Positions 25,775-34,173 of a DNA stretch of 64,000 nucleotides are shown here, piece by piece. Origin of the DNA: Natrinema sp031626495 (GTDB lineage Archaea; Halobacteriota; Halobacteria; Halobacteriales; Natrialbaceae). The notes under the pieces are model-generated. The model was not told the DNA's origin and searched no databases. It saw only the letters and a list, made by a program, of their open reading frames with translations. The position numbers and the translations under genes are program-made. The stretch lies in assembly GCF_031626495.1 (NCBI RefSeq), contig NZ_JAMQOJ010000006.1:310001-374000 (forward strand), in the 5' to 3' direction. The stretch's first letter is position 1. Each line of letters opens with the position of its first letter.

Positions 25775-27169
25775 ATGGACGACTTCGACGATCCTCGAAA
25801 GGGGGAGAGGAAATCGAAGGACGAGGCGGTAGACGAGTCGCCTCCATCTTCGGCTGATGCTACCTCGACTAGCGGTTCACAGTCGATCGAGGATATGTTA
25901 CTCGAGTTCGATCAGCAGGAGGGGTTGATCCGGGATCGATCGCTACTCGATCCGAACCACATCGTCGAGGAAGACCGGATCGTCGGTCGCGATAGACAGC
26001 TCCAGGAGGTCACGAAGATGCTCCGCGTTGCGCTCGGTGACAACCGCCCCCCGAACCTCTTTCTCTACGGCCCGTCGGGAACGGGCAAATCGCTCATCAC
26101 CAAGGCTGTCTGCAAGAACATCAGCAAGATATGCGAGACCCGAGATATCCGATTCGGGACGATCGAAGTCAATTGCCAGGATCTCGATACCCTCGGCGTC
26201 GCCGTCTACGAACTGGCGGACCGCGCTGCGGACGAAGCCGGCGTGGAGGTCGAGGTGCCGAAACACGGCGTCGCCACGAAGGAAAAGTGGGACGAACTCT
26301 ATCGCATCGTCAACGAGAACTTCGACTCGGCCGTGTTCGTCCTCGACGAACTCGACATGCTCGTCGGTCGCCGGGACAAACAGGAGCCAGCGTTCTCTCG
26401 ACTTCTCTATCAACTCTCTCGAGCCGGTGCGAACAACGAACTCACTGCCCACGTGTCCGTCGTCGCGATTTCGAACGATACGAAGATGATGGAGTCCGTG
26501 GGCAGTCGCGCCCTGAGTTCCTTCACGCCAGAGGACGTCCACTTCGACGATTACGATGCCAACCAGCTCCAGTCAATCCTCCGTCGTCGTCAGGATGCCT
26601 TCTTCGAGAACGTTCTCGACGAGGATGTCATCCCGCTGGCAGCGGCCTTCGCGGCACAGACCCACGGGGATGCGCGAAAAGCGATCGACCTGATGCGCGT
26701 CGCGGGCGAACTGGCGGAACGAGAGGGCGACAAGAACGTTCGCGAGGAACACGTCCGCGAAGCCCAAGACAAGGTCGAGAAGAACCGCGTCCTCGAGGTC
26801 GTCCGCGGCATCAGCACGCAAAAGAAGCTCTGCCTCTACGCGACGGCTGCCGTCGCTGCTGAGACTGACGACGAATCCGCTCGCAGCACCACCGGCTATC
26901 GAGTCTATCAGTTCCTCACGGACGCGATCGACGCCGAACAGTATCACCAGGAGACTTACGTCAACAAGATGAAGGAGATGACGACGTACTCGCTCGTCGA
27001 TTTCGAACGTCGGAGCCACGGCCCGAGTTCCGGGATGTTTCTCGAATTCCAGTTCGGCGAGCGTCCCGAGACCATCCTCGAAACACTTCGCGAAGATTCG
27101 CGGATCGGTATGGTGTCCCTGGACGAAGTCTCGAGCGTCGTACAAGCCCAAATCCGAAATGAGACCTAG
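25775..27169 (+). CDS. orc1: Orc1/Cdc6 family replication initiator
   Basis: About 464 residues from the ATG at 25775; a GTG 13 codons upstream overlaps an iteron and is less likely. AAA+ domain: Walker A YGPSGTGKSL at about 98-107, Walker B VFVLDELDMLVG near 185-196, sensor region VVAISNDTKMMESVGSR. The AAA+ lid and a C-terminal winged helix (from about 335) follow. Orc1 proteins bind origin repeats and load the helicase. Nine iterons flank the gene within 1.8 kb, so this is the initiator of the origin described here. Confidence 0.93.
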   Translation: MDDFDDPRKGERKSKDEAVDESPPSSADATSTSGSQSIEDMLLEFDQQEGLIRDRSLLDPNHIVEEDRIVGRDRQLQEVTKMLRVALGDNRPPNLFLYGPSGTGKSLITKAVCKNISKICETRDIRFGTIEVNCQDLDTLGVAVYELADRAADEAGVEVEVPKHGVATKEKWDELYRIVNENFDSAVFVLDELDMLVGRRDKQEPAFSRLLYQLSRAGANNELTAHVSVVAISNDTKMMESVGSRALSSFTPEDVHFDDYDANQLQSILRRRQDAFFENVLDEDVIPLAAAFAAQTHGDARKAIDLMRVAGELAEREGDKNVREEHVREAQDKVEKNRVLEVVRGISTQKKLCLYATAAVAAETDDESARSTTGYRVYQFLTDAIDAEQYHQETYVNKMKEMTTYSLVDFERRSHGPSSGMFLEFQFGERPETILETLREDSRIGMVSLDEVSSVVQAQIRNET

Positions 27170-27207
27170 CTCGTTCTCGAGGCTGCAGTCGTGATTAGCG
27201 CGGTAGC

Positions 27208-27510
27208 ACACACCTCTATCGAAGTGTTCTGTCGCCGATGACGAAGTCGAAACTCGAGTATCGAACAAAGAGAGCCATCTCTTTGGACCCTGCAAGCATT
27301 GCTCTGAATAGCTTCAACTATCGACCGCCGGTCACACACCTCTATCGAAGTGTGATTGGCACGGAAATCGACTGAGGCGTTGATTTCTCACGCGTAGCTG
27401 TGTAGTTGTTTCTTCGTATGACTTTCGGTATGAGCGTCTATTTCGGTTCTCCCCTCTATCGATGTGTTTTCTCAGGACTTGAGAACGAGACACACCTCTA
27501 TCGAAGTGTT
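27208..27510. repeat. Replication-origin iterons, right cluster (four copies)
   Basis: Copies lie at 27208-27228, 27334-27354 and 27490-27510 (ACACACCTCTATCGAAGTGTT type) and 27449-27467 (left-cluster type CCCCTCTATCGATGTGTT). All are in plus orientation. Three share an AAGTGT variant not seen in the left cluster, so two sub-classes of site exist. Confidence 0.8.
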
Positions 27511-27578
27511 CCCCGTTCTCGGCGACTGCTTCGAAGTGGATGGCTCTGTTGAAACCCTCAACGCTTGATAGGCATCGT

Positions 27579-27607
27579 GTGCTGAATACAGAGAGCGAGT
27601 TCAGCAC
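27579..27607. repeat. 29-bp palindromic element, best-conserved copy
   Basis: GTGCTGAATACAGAG then AGCGAGTTCAGCAC. The 8-base arms GTGCTGAA/TTCAGCAC are perfectly complementary. Confidence 0.65.
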
Positions 27608-27805
27608 GGTCGCGATGGTCAGCCACCTCCCCGTCGGTACGTCAGTCGGAAACCGGCAGGATTTCACGCGCCCGATAGTCAGGATTTGCCCCTCCCGACG
27701 ACCATCCGAACTATAGGTCTGGGTGTGGGCTTGACCTCCTCCCGCGCCTGAAGACGCGGGAATCCCGCCACGGGATTTCAGGTCGAGTGCAACGACCCTG
27801 TGGTT

Positions 27806-29044
27806 TCAAGACGCATACGTTCCACGCGTCAACTGCTGGATTTCAGCATCGGCTTGGTTGTCTTGTGGCGCGGTCAAACGCGCCCCATCCTCAGCCGAGT
27901 CATCGTCGTTCTCGTGTTCACTGGAACGACTCTCTCCGCTGAGGTAGCAGTCTGCGATGTTTATCGCCCCATTCACGTCGGCTTGGTACTCGCCCATCCA
28001 GCAGTCGTCGTTCGTGCACTGGAACGTCGCCTGCTTCGGGCGATACCCGACTTCACCGCACGCATGGCACTCCTTCGAGGTGTTACGTGGATTCACCGGC
28101 TCGACGGGAATCCCCTTCTCGACGGCCTTGTACCGTATCTGCGCGTGGAGTTTGGCGAACCCCCATCCGTGAAGACGACGGTTCATGTATTCACCGTAGT
28201 CCATCGACTCTCGGATATACGTCAGGTCTTCCAGAACCAGCACGGGATTCTCGACGGACTCGGCGTACTCCACGACTTCGCGGGTGACACGATGGAACAC
28301 GTCGTCTATCTGGTTCCACAGGTCGTCGCCGAACGACTCGGCGATGCATTCGCTTCCGCGTTCTTGAAGCCGTCGCGTAGCGGTGAAGTAGGTCTTGCGG
28401 AGCCGACGAACGGTCTTGCCCTCGTCGGCCCACAGTTCGGGGCGGGTCGGAGAACCGCCTTTGTCTCGGTGACACACCGTGACGAGTGACGCTTCCCCGA
28501 TGTCCACTCCGATAGGCGTCCGTTCATCGTCGGACGCTTCGGAAGAGTCCTCCACATCGCGGGTGGCGGTGACGTGGAGATACCACGTTCCGTCCCGCTG
28601 GAACAGCCGACTCTCACCCATCTCGATGTCACCAGTGTTCAACGCTTCCAACCAGTCTCGTTGGTCGGGATTCGGCTGTGCTGGCATCCAGAGGTGGTAG
28701 TCTTCGTGGTGAGGGATTTTGACGTACCACTCGATAGCGTTCTCGGGTTTGTGGTTGAGGCGCAACCCCTCGTTCGTGAACCGAACAGGGTGGTCGTCGT
28801 GCAGGTCGCCCGCGTTGTACGTCGTCGTCAACTGCGGGACGTACTTCTTGAGGGCGTTCTTCGCGTACCCCGACAGGTCGTAGTTGACCACCACGCCGTT
28901 CGCTTCGGTCTGGGTGGTACAACCAGCGTCGAACGCATCCCGAAGGGCCTGTTGGTAGGTGTCCCGCGTCTCGCGGAGTTTCCGCTGTTTGTGCGCGTTC
29001 GGATCTACCAGTTTCAGTTCCAGCGTCTTGGTGAGTTCCGTCAT
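27806..29044 (-). CDS. tnpB: TnpB, RNA-guided endonuclease of IS200/IS605 family
   Basis: 412 residues. The RuvC catalytic triad appears intact: Asp in GVDIGEASLV (about 195), Glu in VLEDLTYI (about 285) and Asp in YQADVNGAINIAD (about 360). The zinc-ribbon insert CHACG ... CTNDDC lies between the last two. TnpB uses an RNA made from the right end of the element to cut and retain donor sites. It lies 61 bases downstream of tnpA on the same strand; the guide RNA should extend across the 3' end toward 27735. Confidence 0.9.
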   Translation of the reverse strand: MTELTKTLELKLVDPNAHKQRKLRETRDTYQQALRDAFDAGCTTQTEANGVVVNYDLSGYAKNALKKYVPQLTTTYNAGDLHDDHPVRFTNEGLRLNHKPENAIEWYVKIPHHEDYHLWMPAQPNPDQRDWLEALNTGDIEMGESRLFQRDGTWYLHVTATRDVEDSSEASDDERTPIGVDIGEASLVTVCHRDKGGSPTRPELWADEGKTVRRLRKTYFTATRRLQERGSECIAESFGDDLWNQIDDVFHRVTREVVEYAESVENPVLVLEDLTYIRESMDYGEYMNRRLHGWGFAKLHAQIRYKAVEKGIPVEPVNPRNTSKECHACGEVGYRPKQATFQCTNDDCWMGEYQADVNGAINIADCYLSGESRSSEHENDDDSAEDGARLTAPQDNQADAEIQQLTRGTYAS

Positions 29045-29105
29045 TGGTCGCCTTCCTCGTGACGTCCCGAGAAACGCGTCGCGTTTCTAGTATGCCAAAC
29101 AGAAC

Positions 29106-29501
29106 TCATGAGTTCTGTTGACGCTGGATGTAGTCCTGTATCGTCTCGCTGGAGACGTGGCCCGCCGTTCCTGCGTAGCAGCCCCGCGCCCATCGAATCT
29201 TTTCGCCCTCGTTATCGGCGTAGTGGTGGTTGTATTTCCGCGAGGAAATGCCCTTGAACCAGTTGGCGAGGAGCGACGGGGCGTGTATCGGCGGACTACT
29301 GACGAACAGGTGGATGTGGTCGGGTTGAACGGTCAGGTCGATTACCTCTAAGCCCTTATCGTCGGCGATTTCGTGGAGGATGGTTCGCACACGGTCGGCG
29401 ACCTCGCCTATGAGTACCGACTGGCGGTACTTCGGCACCCACACTATGTGGTAGTTGAGGTTGTAGGTCGCGTGTCGTGTGGTCTTCACCGTGTTACACA
29501 C
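29106..29501 (-). CDS. tnpA: TnpA, Y1 HUH single-strand transposase of IS200/IS605
   Basis: 131 residues. The HUH motif is DHIHLFVSS (about 61-69), and the catalytic tyrosine is probably in the last helix, SSETIQDYIQRQ (about 118-129). YHIVWVPKYRQSVL near the start is the family signature. TnpA moves the element as single-stranded DNA. All key residues are present, so the element may be active. Confidence 0.9.
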   Translation of the reverse strand: MCNTVKTTRHATYNLNYHIVWVPKYRQSVLIGEVADRVRTILHEIADDKGLEVIDLTVQPDHIHLFVSSPPIHAPSLLANWFKGISSRKYNHHYADNEGEKIRWARGCYAGTAGHVSSETIQDYIQRQQNS

Positions 29502-29646
29502 TATAGTTCGTCGGCATTTTAATACCTTCGGTGAACTGTGGGAAATTAAGTAATGGCGGGACTCGTGGATTGACCCACTATGCCTATCGCTCGACCTCCG
29601 CCTGAAGACGGAGGTATACGCTATCGGTCTGTATCATGACGACCAC

Positions 29647-30069
29647 GTGGGCTTCGTGAACGAACTGCTTGACGAGGTGACCGTGATCGCCCACGAGTCC
29701 GCCGACGAACTGTTGCGGGCCGGTGGGAACGACAGGTCCGGCGGCGGGCTGTTGAACAGGCGGGTCTACTACCTGGCGAAGCTTCGTTCGTGGATTACCC
29801 CCGAGTGGGACCTGACCTTTCCGCCCGTCACGCTCCGGGACGTACAGGACTCCTGCTTTGTATCCAGCATGATCGCTCAGACCTATCACCGTATGAGGGT
29901 TCAAAAGACCAAGTGGATCGCTTTGAGATACAGTGTGCGAAAAACTGGCGCTGCAACACGGCCACGTATGGCCTTGTACATGGACTACCAGATAGGTGGC
30001 GTAGGTCCAATAGCTCCATTCACCTATTGGACCTATTCTACCTATTGTGACTATTCAGTCGATTGCTAG
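29647..30069 (+). CDS. Uncharacterised protein or gene remnant beside IS end
   Basis: The frame from GTG 29647 (MGFVNELLDEVTVIAHESAD) shows haloarchaeal codon choice until about 29,870, then loses it and runs into the 9-bp repeat array. The frame also extends upstream into the IS end. I suspect the 3' part of a plasmid gene cut by the IS insertion. No family recognised; an antisense frame of similar length exists. Confidence 0.3.
   Translation: MGFVNELLDEVTVIAHESADELLRAGGNDRSGGGLLNRRVYYLAKLRSWITPEWDLTFPPVTLRDVQDSCFVSSMIAQTYHRMRVQKTKWIALRYSVRKTGAATRPRMALYMDYQIGGVGPIAPFTYWTYSTYCDYSVDC
29983..30056. repeat. 9-bp repeat array, block A (inverted)
   Basis: Units such as GTGGCGTAG and GTCCAATAG are followed, after a centre near 30,015-30,020, by CCTATTGGA CCTATTCTA CCTATTGTG ACTATTCAG. 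The two halves are inverted relative to each other with the same 9-base period. Confidence 0.55.
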
Positions 30070-30318
30070 GGTGAGTTTTGGGCTCCTCAGAGAGACAGGG
30101 CGAGTACCTTGGTGTCGGACTCCGAGTCTGGTTCACGACCGGGACGGCGTTGGGTGCCACGATTGGGGTGTAACGGTACTGGTGCAAAAGTCGCTTAACT
30201 ACTCGGCTTGTGTCCGGGCTGTCCTTGGTCGTGCGGTCAGCTAGCCACTGCTTCAGCAGTGGGTTTGCCGGTGAACCCCGTTTGTCGACAGCCAAAGAGT
30301 CGGACGCCGTTTGAGTAG
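30070..30318. other. Gap between repeat blocks
   Basis: No gene seen. A short run near 30,240-30,270 (AGCCACTGCTTCAGCAGTGG) can form a hairpin resembling an IS605-type end scar. Confidence 0.35.
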
Positions 30319-30408
30319 CGTGAATAGGTAAGAAGTGAACGATAGGTGAAATAGGACTAATAGCCACAATAGGTACAAAAGGTGAAATGGGTGAAATAGG
30401 TGGGATAG
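30319..30408. repeat. 9-bp repeat array, block B (ten tandem units)
   Basis: Ten head-to-tail nonamers, each ending mostly in ATAG: CGTGAATAG GTAAGAAGT GAACGATAG GTGAAATAG GACTAATAG CCACAATAG GTACAAAAG GTGAAATGG GTGAAATAG GTGGGATAG. The period is exact throughout. Confidence 0.7.
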
Positions 30409-30462
30409 ATTGAGTTGGAGGGACTAGTTGGAATTCTGAGGCAGGTGGTTACCGATGGTCTG

Positions 30463-30710
30463 GTGAGGTTAGTAGGGCAGGTAGAGGCCCTGTAGCAGGT
30501 TGAGCAGGAACAATAGGTAAAATAGCTGCAATAGGTGTGGTAGGTGAGGTAGGTGGGGCAGGTGAGGTAGGTGGGGTGGGAAAGGTACCTATTGTGACTA
30601 TCGCAGCTACCTCAACTATTCTGCCAGCAGTAGGTAGAATTAATATGGCGGCGTGAAATGCATTCACCAGCAGCTGAAATAGGCACAATCGAAACAATAG
30701 GTGCCTATTC
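30463..30710. repeat. 9-bp repeat array, block C upstream of parA
   Basis: Units such as ATAGGTAAA ATAGCTGCA ATAGGTGTG GTAGGTGAG GTAGGTGGG GCAGGTGAG GTAGGTGGG run to about 30,580, then inverted forms (GTACCTATT GTGACTATC) and scattered units reach 30,710, 30 bases before the parA start. This position fits a centromere and ParA autoregulation site. Confidence 0.65.
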
Positions 30711-30739
30711 TAATTCACCAAAACCGAGTGATCTGAATA

Positions 30740-31630
30740 ATGAGCGACACAATGTCCGAGCCACGTGCTGTCAGCGTGGTTATCCTGAAAGGTGGCGTCG
30801 GCAAATCAACGACCTCGATGAATCTCGCGCGCCAGCTCGCCGAGCGTGGACGGACCCTCTTTGCTGACCTCGACCCGAACGGTCACGCGACGAACGGTCT
30901 CGGCTTCGAAGCCGCATACCAAGGCGATGTCAACCTTGGCGATGTCATCCTCGAGGGTGATGCGACACCGCACGACTTGATCCGACCGACAGAATACGGG
31001 TTCGATCTCCTGCCATCGTCGAACACGCTCGAGGACGTCGAGAAGGATCTCGCGGGTGCGATGCAGGGGTCGGCGCGAATCAAATCGAAGATCGTCGATC
31101 CGCTGCTGGGAAGCGAGTACGACTTCGTCGTGTTCGACTGCCCGGCCTACCCGGGGATGCTCAACAACAACGCACTCGTCGCGACGGGGAATGTCGTCAT
31201 CCCGATCGAACCGGGCTCGAGTGCGATCGGCGGCTACAAGCGGACGATGGAGCGGTTGATCGAACCAGCGCGCGAGTACATCGACGTCGACGTCCTCGCG
31301 GTCGTTCCGAACAAACTCTCCGACCGGATCGACCAACAGACCGAGGATCGAGAGCTCCTCGAGAATCTGAACACCGCGACCTACGAGGTCAATCCCGGAC
31401 AGCCGTTACAGGAGGCGGTGCCGGACTTCGCGCGGATTACGGGCGATGAATTCGATGCGATCGATGCCGGCGAACAGACCCCGCCGAAACCCGGCATTCG
31501 GCATCGGTCTGCGCTGTCGCGCTCACTCCAGCACAACCAACCGCTCCAGGATTACGACCCGGAGAACGACCAGATCGCCTGCTACGAGGAACTCGCTGAA
31601 ATCGTAGCCGCTGGGGGTATCGAGCGATGA
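30740..31630 (+). CDS. parA: ParA-type partition ATPase
   Basis: 296 residues. Deviant Walker A KGGVGKSTT at about 18-26, switch I ADLDPNGHATNGLG (about 43-56), and Walker B-like DFVVFDCPAYPGMLNNNAL near 128-146. ParA ATPases segregate plasmids or chromosomes by ATP-driven DNA binding. The C-terminal 70 residues (QTPPKPGIRHRSALSRSLQH...) are polar and typical of haloarchaeal plasmid ParA. The gene overlaps its downstream neighbour by four bases. A second Met at 30752 is an alternative start. Confidence 0.9.
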   Translation: MSDTMSEPRAVSVVILKGGVGKSTTSMNLARQLAERGRTLFADLDPNGHATNGLGFEAAYQGDVNLGDVILEGDATPHDLIRPTEYGFDLLPSSNTLEDVEKDLAGAMQGSARIKSKIVDPLLGSEYDFVVFDCPAYPGMLNNNALVATGNVVIPIEPGSSAIGGYKRTMERLIEPAREYIDVDVLAVVPNKLSDRIDQQTEDRELLENLNTATYEVNPGQPLQEAVPDFARITGDEFDAIDAGEQTPPKPGIRHRSALSRSLQHNQPLQDYDPENDQIACYEELAEIVAAGGIER

Positions 31631-32151
31631 GCAATCCGTTCGACGATCTCAAAACGGACGACGAGGCGTCGATCGACGACGCGGACGAGACGGATGATGC
31701 GACTGATGCGGAGACGGACGAGACGACGCAGAGCGAGACCGCGGTCGAGACTGAACCGAAGACGGACTCACAACGCGTCATCGACGAGCAGTCGGCGTCG
31801 ACCCCGGACGCTTCCTCCTCGAGGTCGAGCGCGGAGCCGGCCTCGAAACCACCGGCTGACTCCGGGGCCGCAGCCGAGACAGCTGACCAATCCCTGTCAC
31901 CCGCCGAAACGGGCCCGGCCTTCGAGTACAGTGAGGTCAAACAGAAGCCGTTCTACGCTCGTACTCAGACCGTGAACGAATTCGAGAACGAGATTCGGAC
32001 GACGATCGTTCCGAAACTCGCCGAGGCCGGGGTGATCAACGAGGAAACGCGCGAGATTCACGATGCGGTTCTCCGGCTTGCGAGCGAACGGCCCGAACGC
32101 ATCGCCGAACTCGTGCTCGAGGAACGGCGGCAGTCAGGCGACAGTAGGTAA
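31627..32151 (+). CDS. ParA-operon partner, acidic protein with C-terminal helical domain
   Basis: 174 residues. Residues 1-105 are disordered-looking Asp/Glu/Thr/Ser-rich sequence. Residues about 112-170 form a compact helical domain (KPFYARTQTVNEFENEIRTT ... REIHDAVLRLASERPERIAE). The ATGA overlap with parA implies coupled translation. No ParB homology is visible; I infer it is the centromere-binding or adaptor protein of this partition system. Proteins of this place and shape are common next to haloarchaeal plasmid parA. Confidence 0.6.
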   Translation: MSNPFDDLKTDDEASIDDADETDDATDAETDETTQSETAVETEPKTDSQRVIDEQSASTPDASSSRSSAEPASKPPADSGAAAETADQSLSPAETGPAFEYSEVKQKPFYARTQTVNEFENEIRTTIVPKLAEAGVINEETREIHDAVLRLASERPERIAELVLEERRQSGDSR

Positions 32152-32985
32152 TCACCTCGCAGGTAACATCATCGGATCAAGCAATTCTCCCCTCTTCTGA
32201 TAGTCCTCGTACAGGTCCTCGGCCCACGACACAACGGCTGGAGCCTCACTAACTAGTAGTCCCCGAACGACCCGTTCGTCGTCTCGCTCTTCACCTAACC
32301 AAATCGCCACTGAGTTATCAAAGAGGTGCATATTAAGCGGAATATCCCCATCGTAGGACCAGATGCTGTCCCGCGCGGCACGGGCCCGCAACAGCGGCAA
32401 CTGCTCTGACTCTACAGGGAGGGCCTCGAGCCAGTTCGCTTCGACCACGAGTTCGGTATCCAACTGGCGCTCGTCGATCTGCTCAGAAATAAGCGTCACA
32501 TATCGAGGGAGTGTGACCTCGACAAGTGAGCGGACCTCGTCCGTATTGCGAATCTTCTCCGCTACGTGATCGTATGGTCTGGACGGGGTCGGCGTCTTCG
32601 GCGTTATAATCTCGGCAGTTCGGAAGTGGCGGTAATCGAGCGAGTGAACAGGCGCTGGAAGCCATTCGATAGCGTCACCGAGATGCTGGACCCCCTCCAC
32701 AGTCAGCAGATGGGCGCGAAACTCAGCGATCATGATCTCACCCACCTCCGTGAGTTCGTACTGACTCCCCTCGGAGGTGATCCACCCTCGTGATTCGCCG
32801 GCATCGAGGATCCGTGCGACGGTTGACCGTGAGGCACCGGTTTCCTCTGCGAGGGCGCGGCTTCTCGTTGGCCCGGCAGTGAGTGCCTCGAATACGCGCA
32901 CGCTGTTCGCTGAATCTGCGAAGAACTGGATCGCGTCCAGTACCGATTCCGTGTTTGATGAGGGCACGTGGCGATGCCGGGCCAT
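32152..32985 (-). CDS. Winged-helix regulator with FilR1-like domain
   Basis: 277 residues. An N-terminal winged helix (about 15-85: FFADSANSVRVFEALTAGPT, RALAEETGASRSTVARILD, then SRGWITSEGSQYELTEVGE) is followed by a ~180-residue domain with the RTAEIITPKTPTPSRPYDHV pattern of MTH187/FilR1-type archaeal regulators, which probably binds a ligand. It converges with the parA operon, the stops touching at 32151/32152. Target unknown. Confidence 0.75.
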   Translation of the reverse strand: MARHRHVPSSNTESVLDAIQFFADSANSVRVFEALTAGPTRSRALAEETGASRSTVARILDAGESRGWITSEGSQYELTEVGEIMIAEFRAHLLTVEGVQHLGDAIEWLPAPVHSLDYRHFRTAEIITPKTPTPSRPYDHVAEKIRNTDEVRSLVEVTLPRYVTLISEQIDERQLDTELVVEANWLEALPVESEQLPLLRARAARDSIWSYDGDIPLNMHLFDNSVAIWLGEERDDERVVRGLLVSEAPAVVSWAEDLYEDYQKRGELLDPMMLPAR

Positions 32986-33277
32986 GTCGTACGCTACGTC
33001 CGAGCAGTCGCAAATACCTTTGCGGGGGGCGGGAAGATTCGCAGTACCCCGGAAACGTCCCAGCGAGTAGGACTATGGATCAATCACCGGTATGTGTTAC
33101 CAACGCACAGGAGGTGAGAACGAACAATCGCATCCGAGGACTACCGAATGGACGAACAGCCGAGAACCACGTAATCAGAAAGACGCCAACGAAATCGGTG
33201 CCAAACAGATTGTACGAACGCAACCATGAACCGACGTACGGTGGTAAGAACCAGTGGTAGCCGTGTAGACTGAGACC
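32986..33277. other. Intergenic region between divergent genes
   Basis: Contains the promoters of the regulator and the DUF1330 gene; no other gene or repeat recognised. Confidence 0.4.
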
Positions 33278-33751
33278 ATGACCAACGAACCTACTCCAGA
33301 CAGTGTCTTACGTCGAACGCTGTTGAAATCGGGGGCGGTCACAGCGGGCGCACTCGGGATGCTCCCGTCTGCGACCGCTAGTGGCAGTGAGAACGAGACG
33401 CAGACTGACGAAACGACCCAAAGCGAACCTGCCCAGTCCCGGAAGGGATACGTGATTGCTGTCGACGGGATAACCGACAGGGATCGGTATATGAACGAGT
33501 ATTTCCCTGTTGCTGCAGAGACGACCGCCGCGCATGACGGAGAGGCGCTCGTTATCTCGTTCGATCCGACCGAGCTCGAGGGTGAATGGGGGCACGACCT
33601 GACGGTCGTCTTGGAATTCCCATCCGTTCAAGCAGCGAAAGAGTGGTATGCCGATGAGGCCTTGCAGGAAGTCCAGCAGATTCTCCACGAGACCACTGCC
33701 TATTCCAATAAGGTCGTCACCTCTCAATACACCCCCGAAGATCGCGCGTAA
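33278..33751 (+). CDS. Tat-exported DUF1330 family protein
   Basis: 157 residues. An N-terminal twin-arginine signal (LRRTLLKSGAVTAGALGMLP) and a Ser/Glu/Thr linker precede a DUF1330 ferredoxin-like dimeric alpha/beta barrel (about 55-150): GYVIAVDGITDRDRYMNEYF, GHDLTVVLEFPSVQAAKEWY. DUF1330 proteins are mostly cytoplasmic and uncharacterised, so the Tat signal is unusual. No operon partner. Confidence 0.75.
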   Translation: MTNEPTPDSVLRRTLLKSGAVTAGALGMLPSATASGSENETQTDETTQSEPAQSRKGYVIAVDGITDRDRYMNEYFPVAAETTAAHDGEALVISFDPTELEGEWGHDLTVVLEFPSVQAAKEWYADEALQEVQQILHETTAYSNKVVTSQYTPEDRA

Positions 33752-33805
33752 GGAATTCCACCATTTTCTTTCCTTCCGGTGGATCTGAAGCTTCCTCTTC
33801 ACGTG

Positions 33806-33838
33806 AATTGCCTCGGGGTCAAGCCCCGAGGCTTCCTG
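33806..33838. mobile_element. IS605-type right-end hairpin beside TnpB remnant
   Basis: GCCTCGGGGTCAAGCCCCGA followed by GGCTTCCTG forms a strong hairpin at the 3' side of the TnpB fragment, as at 42355-42390 for the intact element. Confidence 0.5.
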
Positions 33839-34160
33839 TTTCCACGACGCGCTTTGCAGACACCGAATGGGTGTCCGTAGGGAGCGCAGTCTCCACAGCC
33901 GCGTCTTCGGGCCATCCCAGCCCTAATTTAGAAAAGCCGCGTTGCAAGACGTTCATTGCAGCATTAGCGTCTCTATCTGCTTCAAATCCACAGGACGGGC
34001 AGGAGTGTTCGCGCACCCAGATGGGTTTGGAATCGGTCTGCCACTGGTGCCACCGGAAGAGATTATCTTGCTTGCCCACCGAGAACCGATATGCAGAGGT
34101 GCGACCAACCGACGAGATCGTTCGGATGTGAGAGTGTGAGTGCCCGGAACCGGAACTCAA
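33819..34160 (-). pseudogene. TnpB C-terminal remnant
   Basis: The frame ends with the TnpB zinc-ribbon/RuvC tail (SCPSCGFEADRDANAAMNVL, then QRGFSKLGLGWPE). It contains the last catalytic Asp (EADRDANAA), but upstream of about residue 40 the sequence is not TnpB-like. The rest of the gene and any tnpA are missing. It is a non-autonomous scar whose right-end RNA segment may still be present. Confidence 0.7.
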
Positions 34161-34173
34161 CGGGGGAAGTGAT

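Larger units (their letters stand above)
27735..29615 (-). mobile_element. IS200/IS605-type element (tnpA + tnpB)
   Basis: A complete-looking element: a right-end-like structured segment at 27735-27775 (GACCTCCTCCCGCGCCTGAA then GACGCGGGAATCC), tnpB, tnpA and a left-end-like hairpin at about 29589-29615 (GACCTCCGCCTGAAGACGGA). Both ends share the CCTGAAGAC core. The exact termini cannot be fixed by eye. Confidence 0.75.

Noticed and set aside
24986..27510. Interpretation of the spaced ACACCCCTCTATCGATGTGTT repeats as a CRISPR array
   Set aside because: Spacing is irregular (about 100-1,500 bases), both orientations occur, and an orc1 gene lies in the middle; origin iterons explain them.
30449..30697. 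Minus-strand frame with Pro/Thr-rich repeats (PTSPAPPTSPTTP)
   Set aside because: It is the translation of the 9-bp DNA repeat array; 9 is a multiple of 3, so any frame stays open and looks repetitive. No start signal or other coding evidence.
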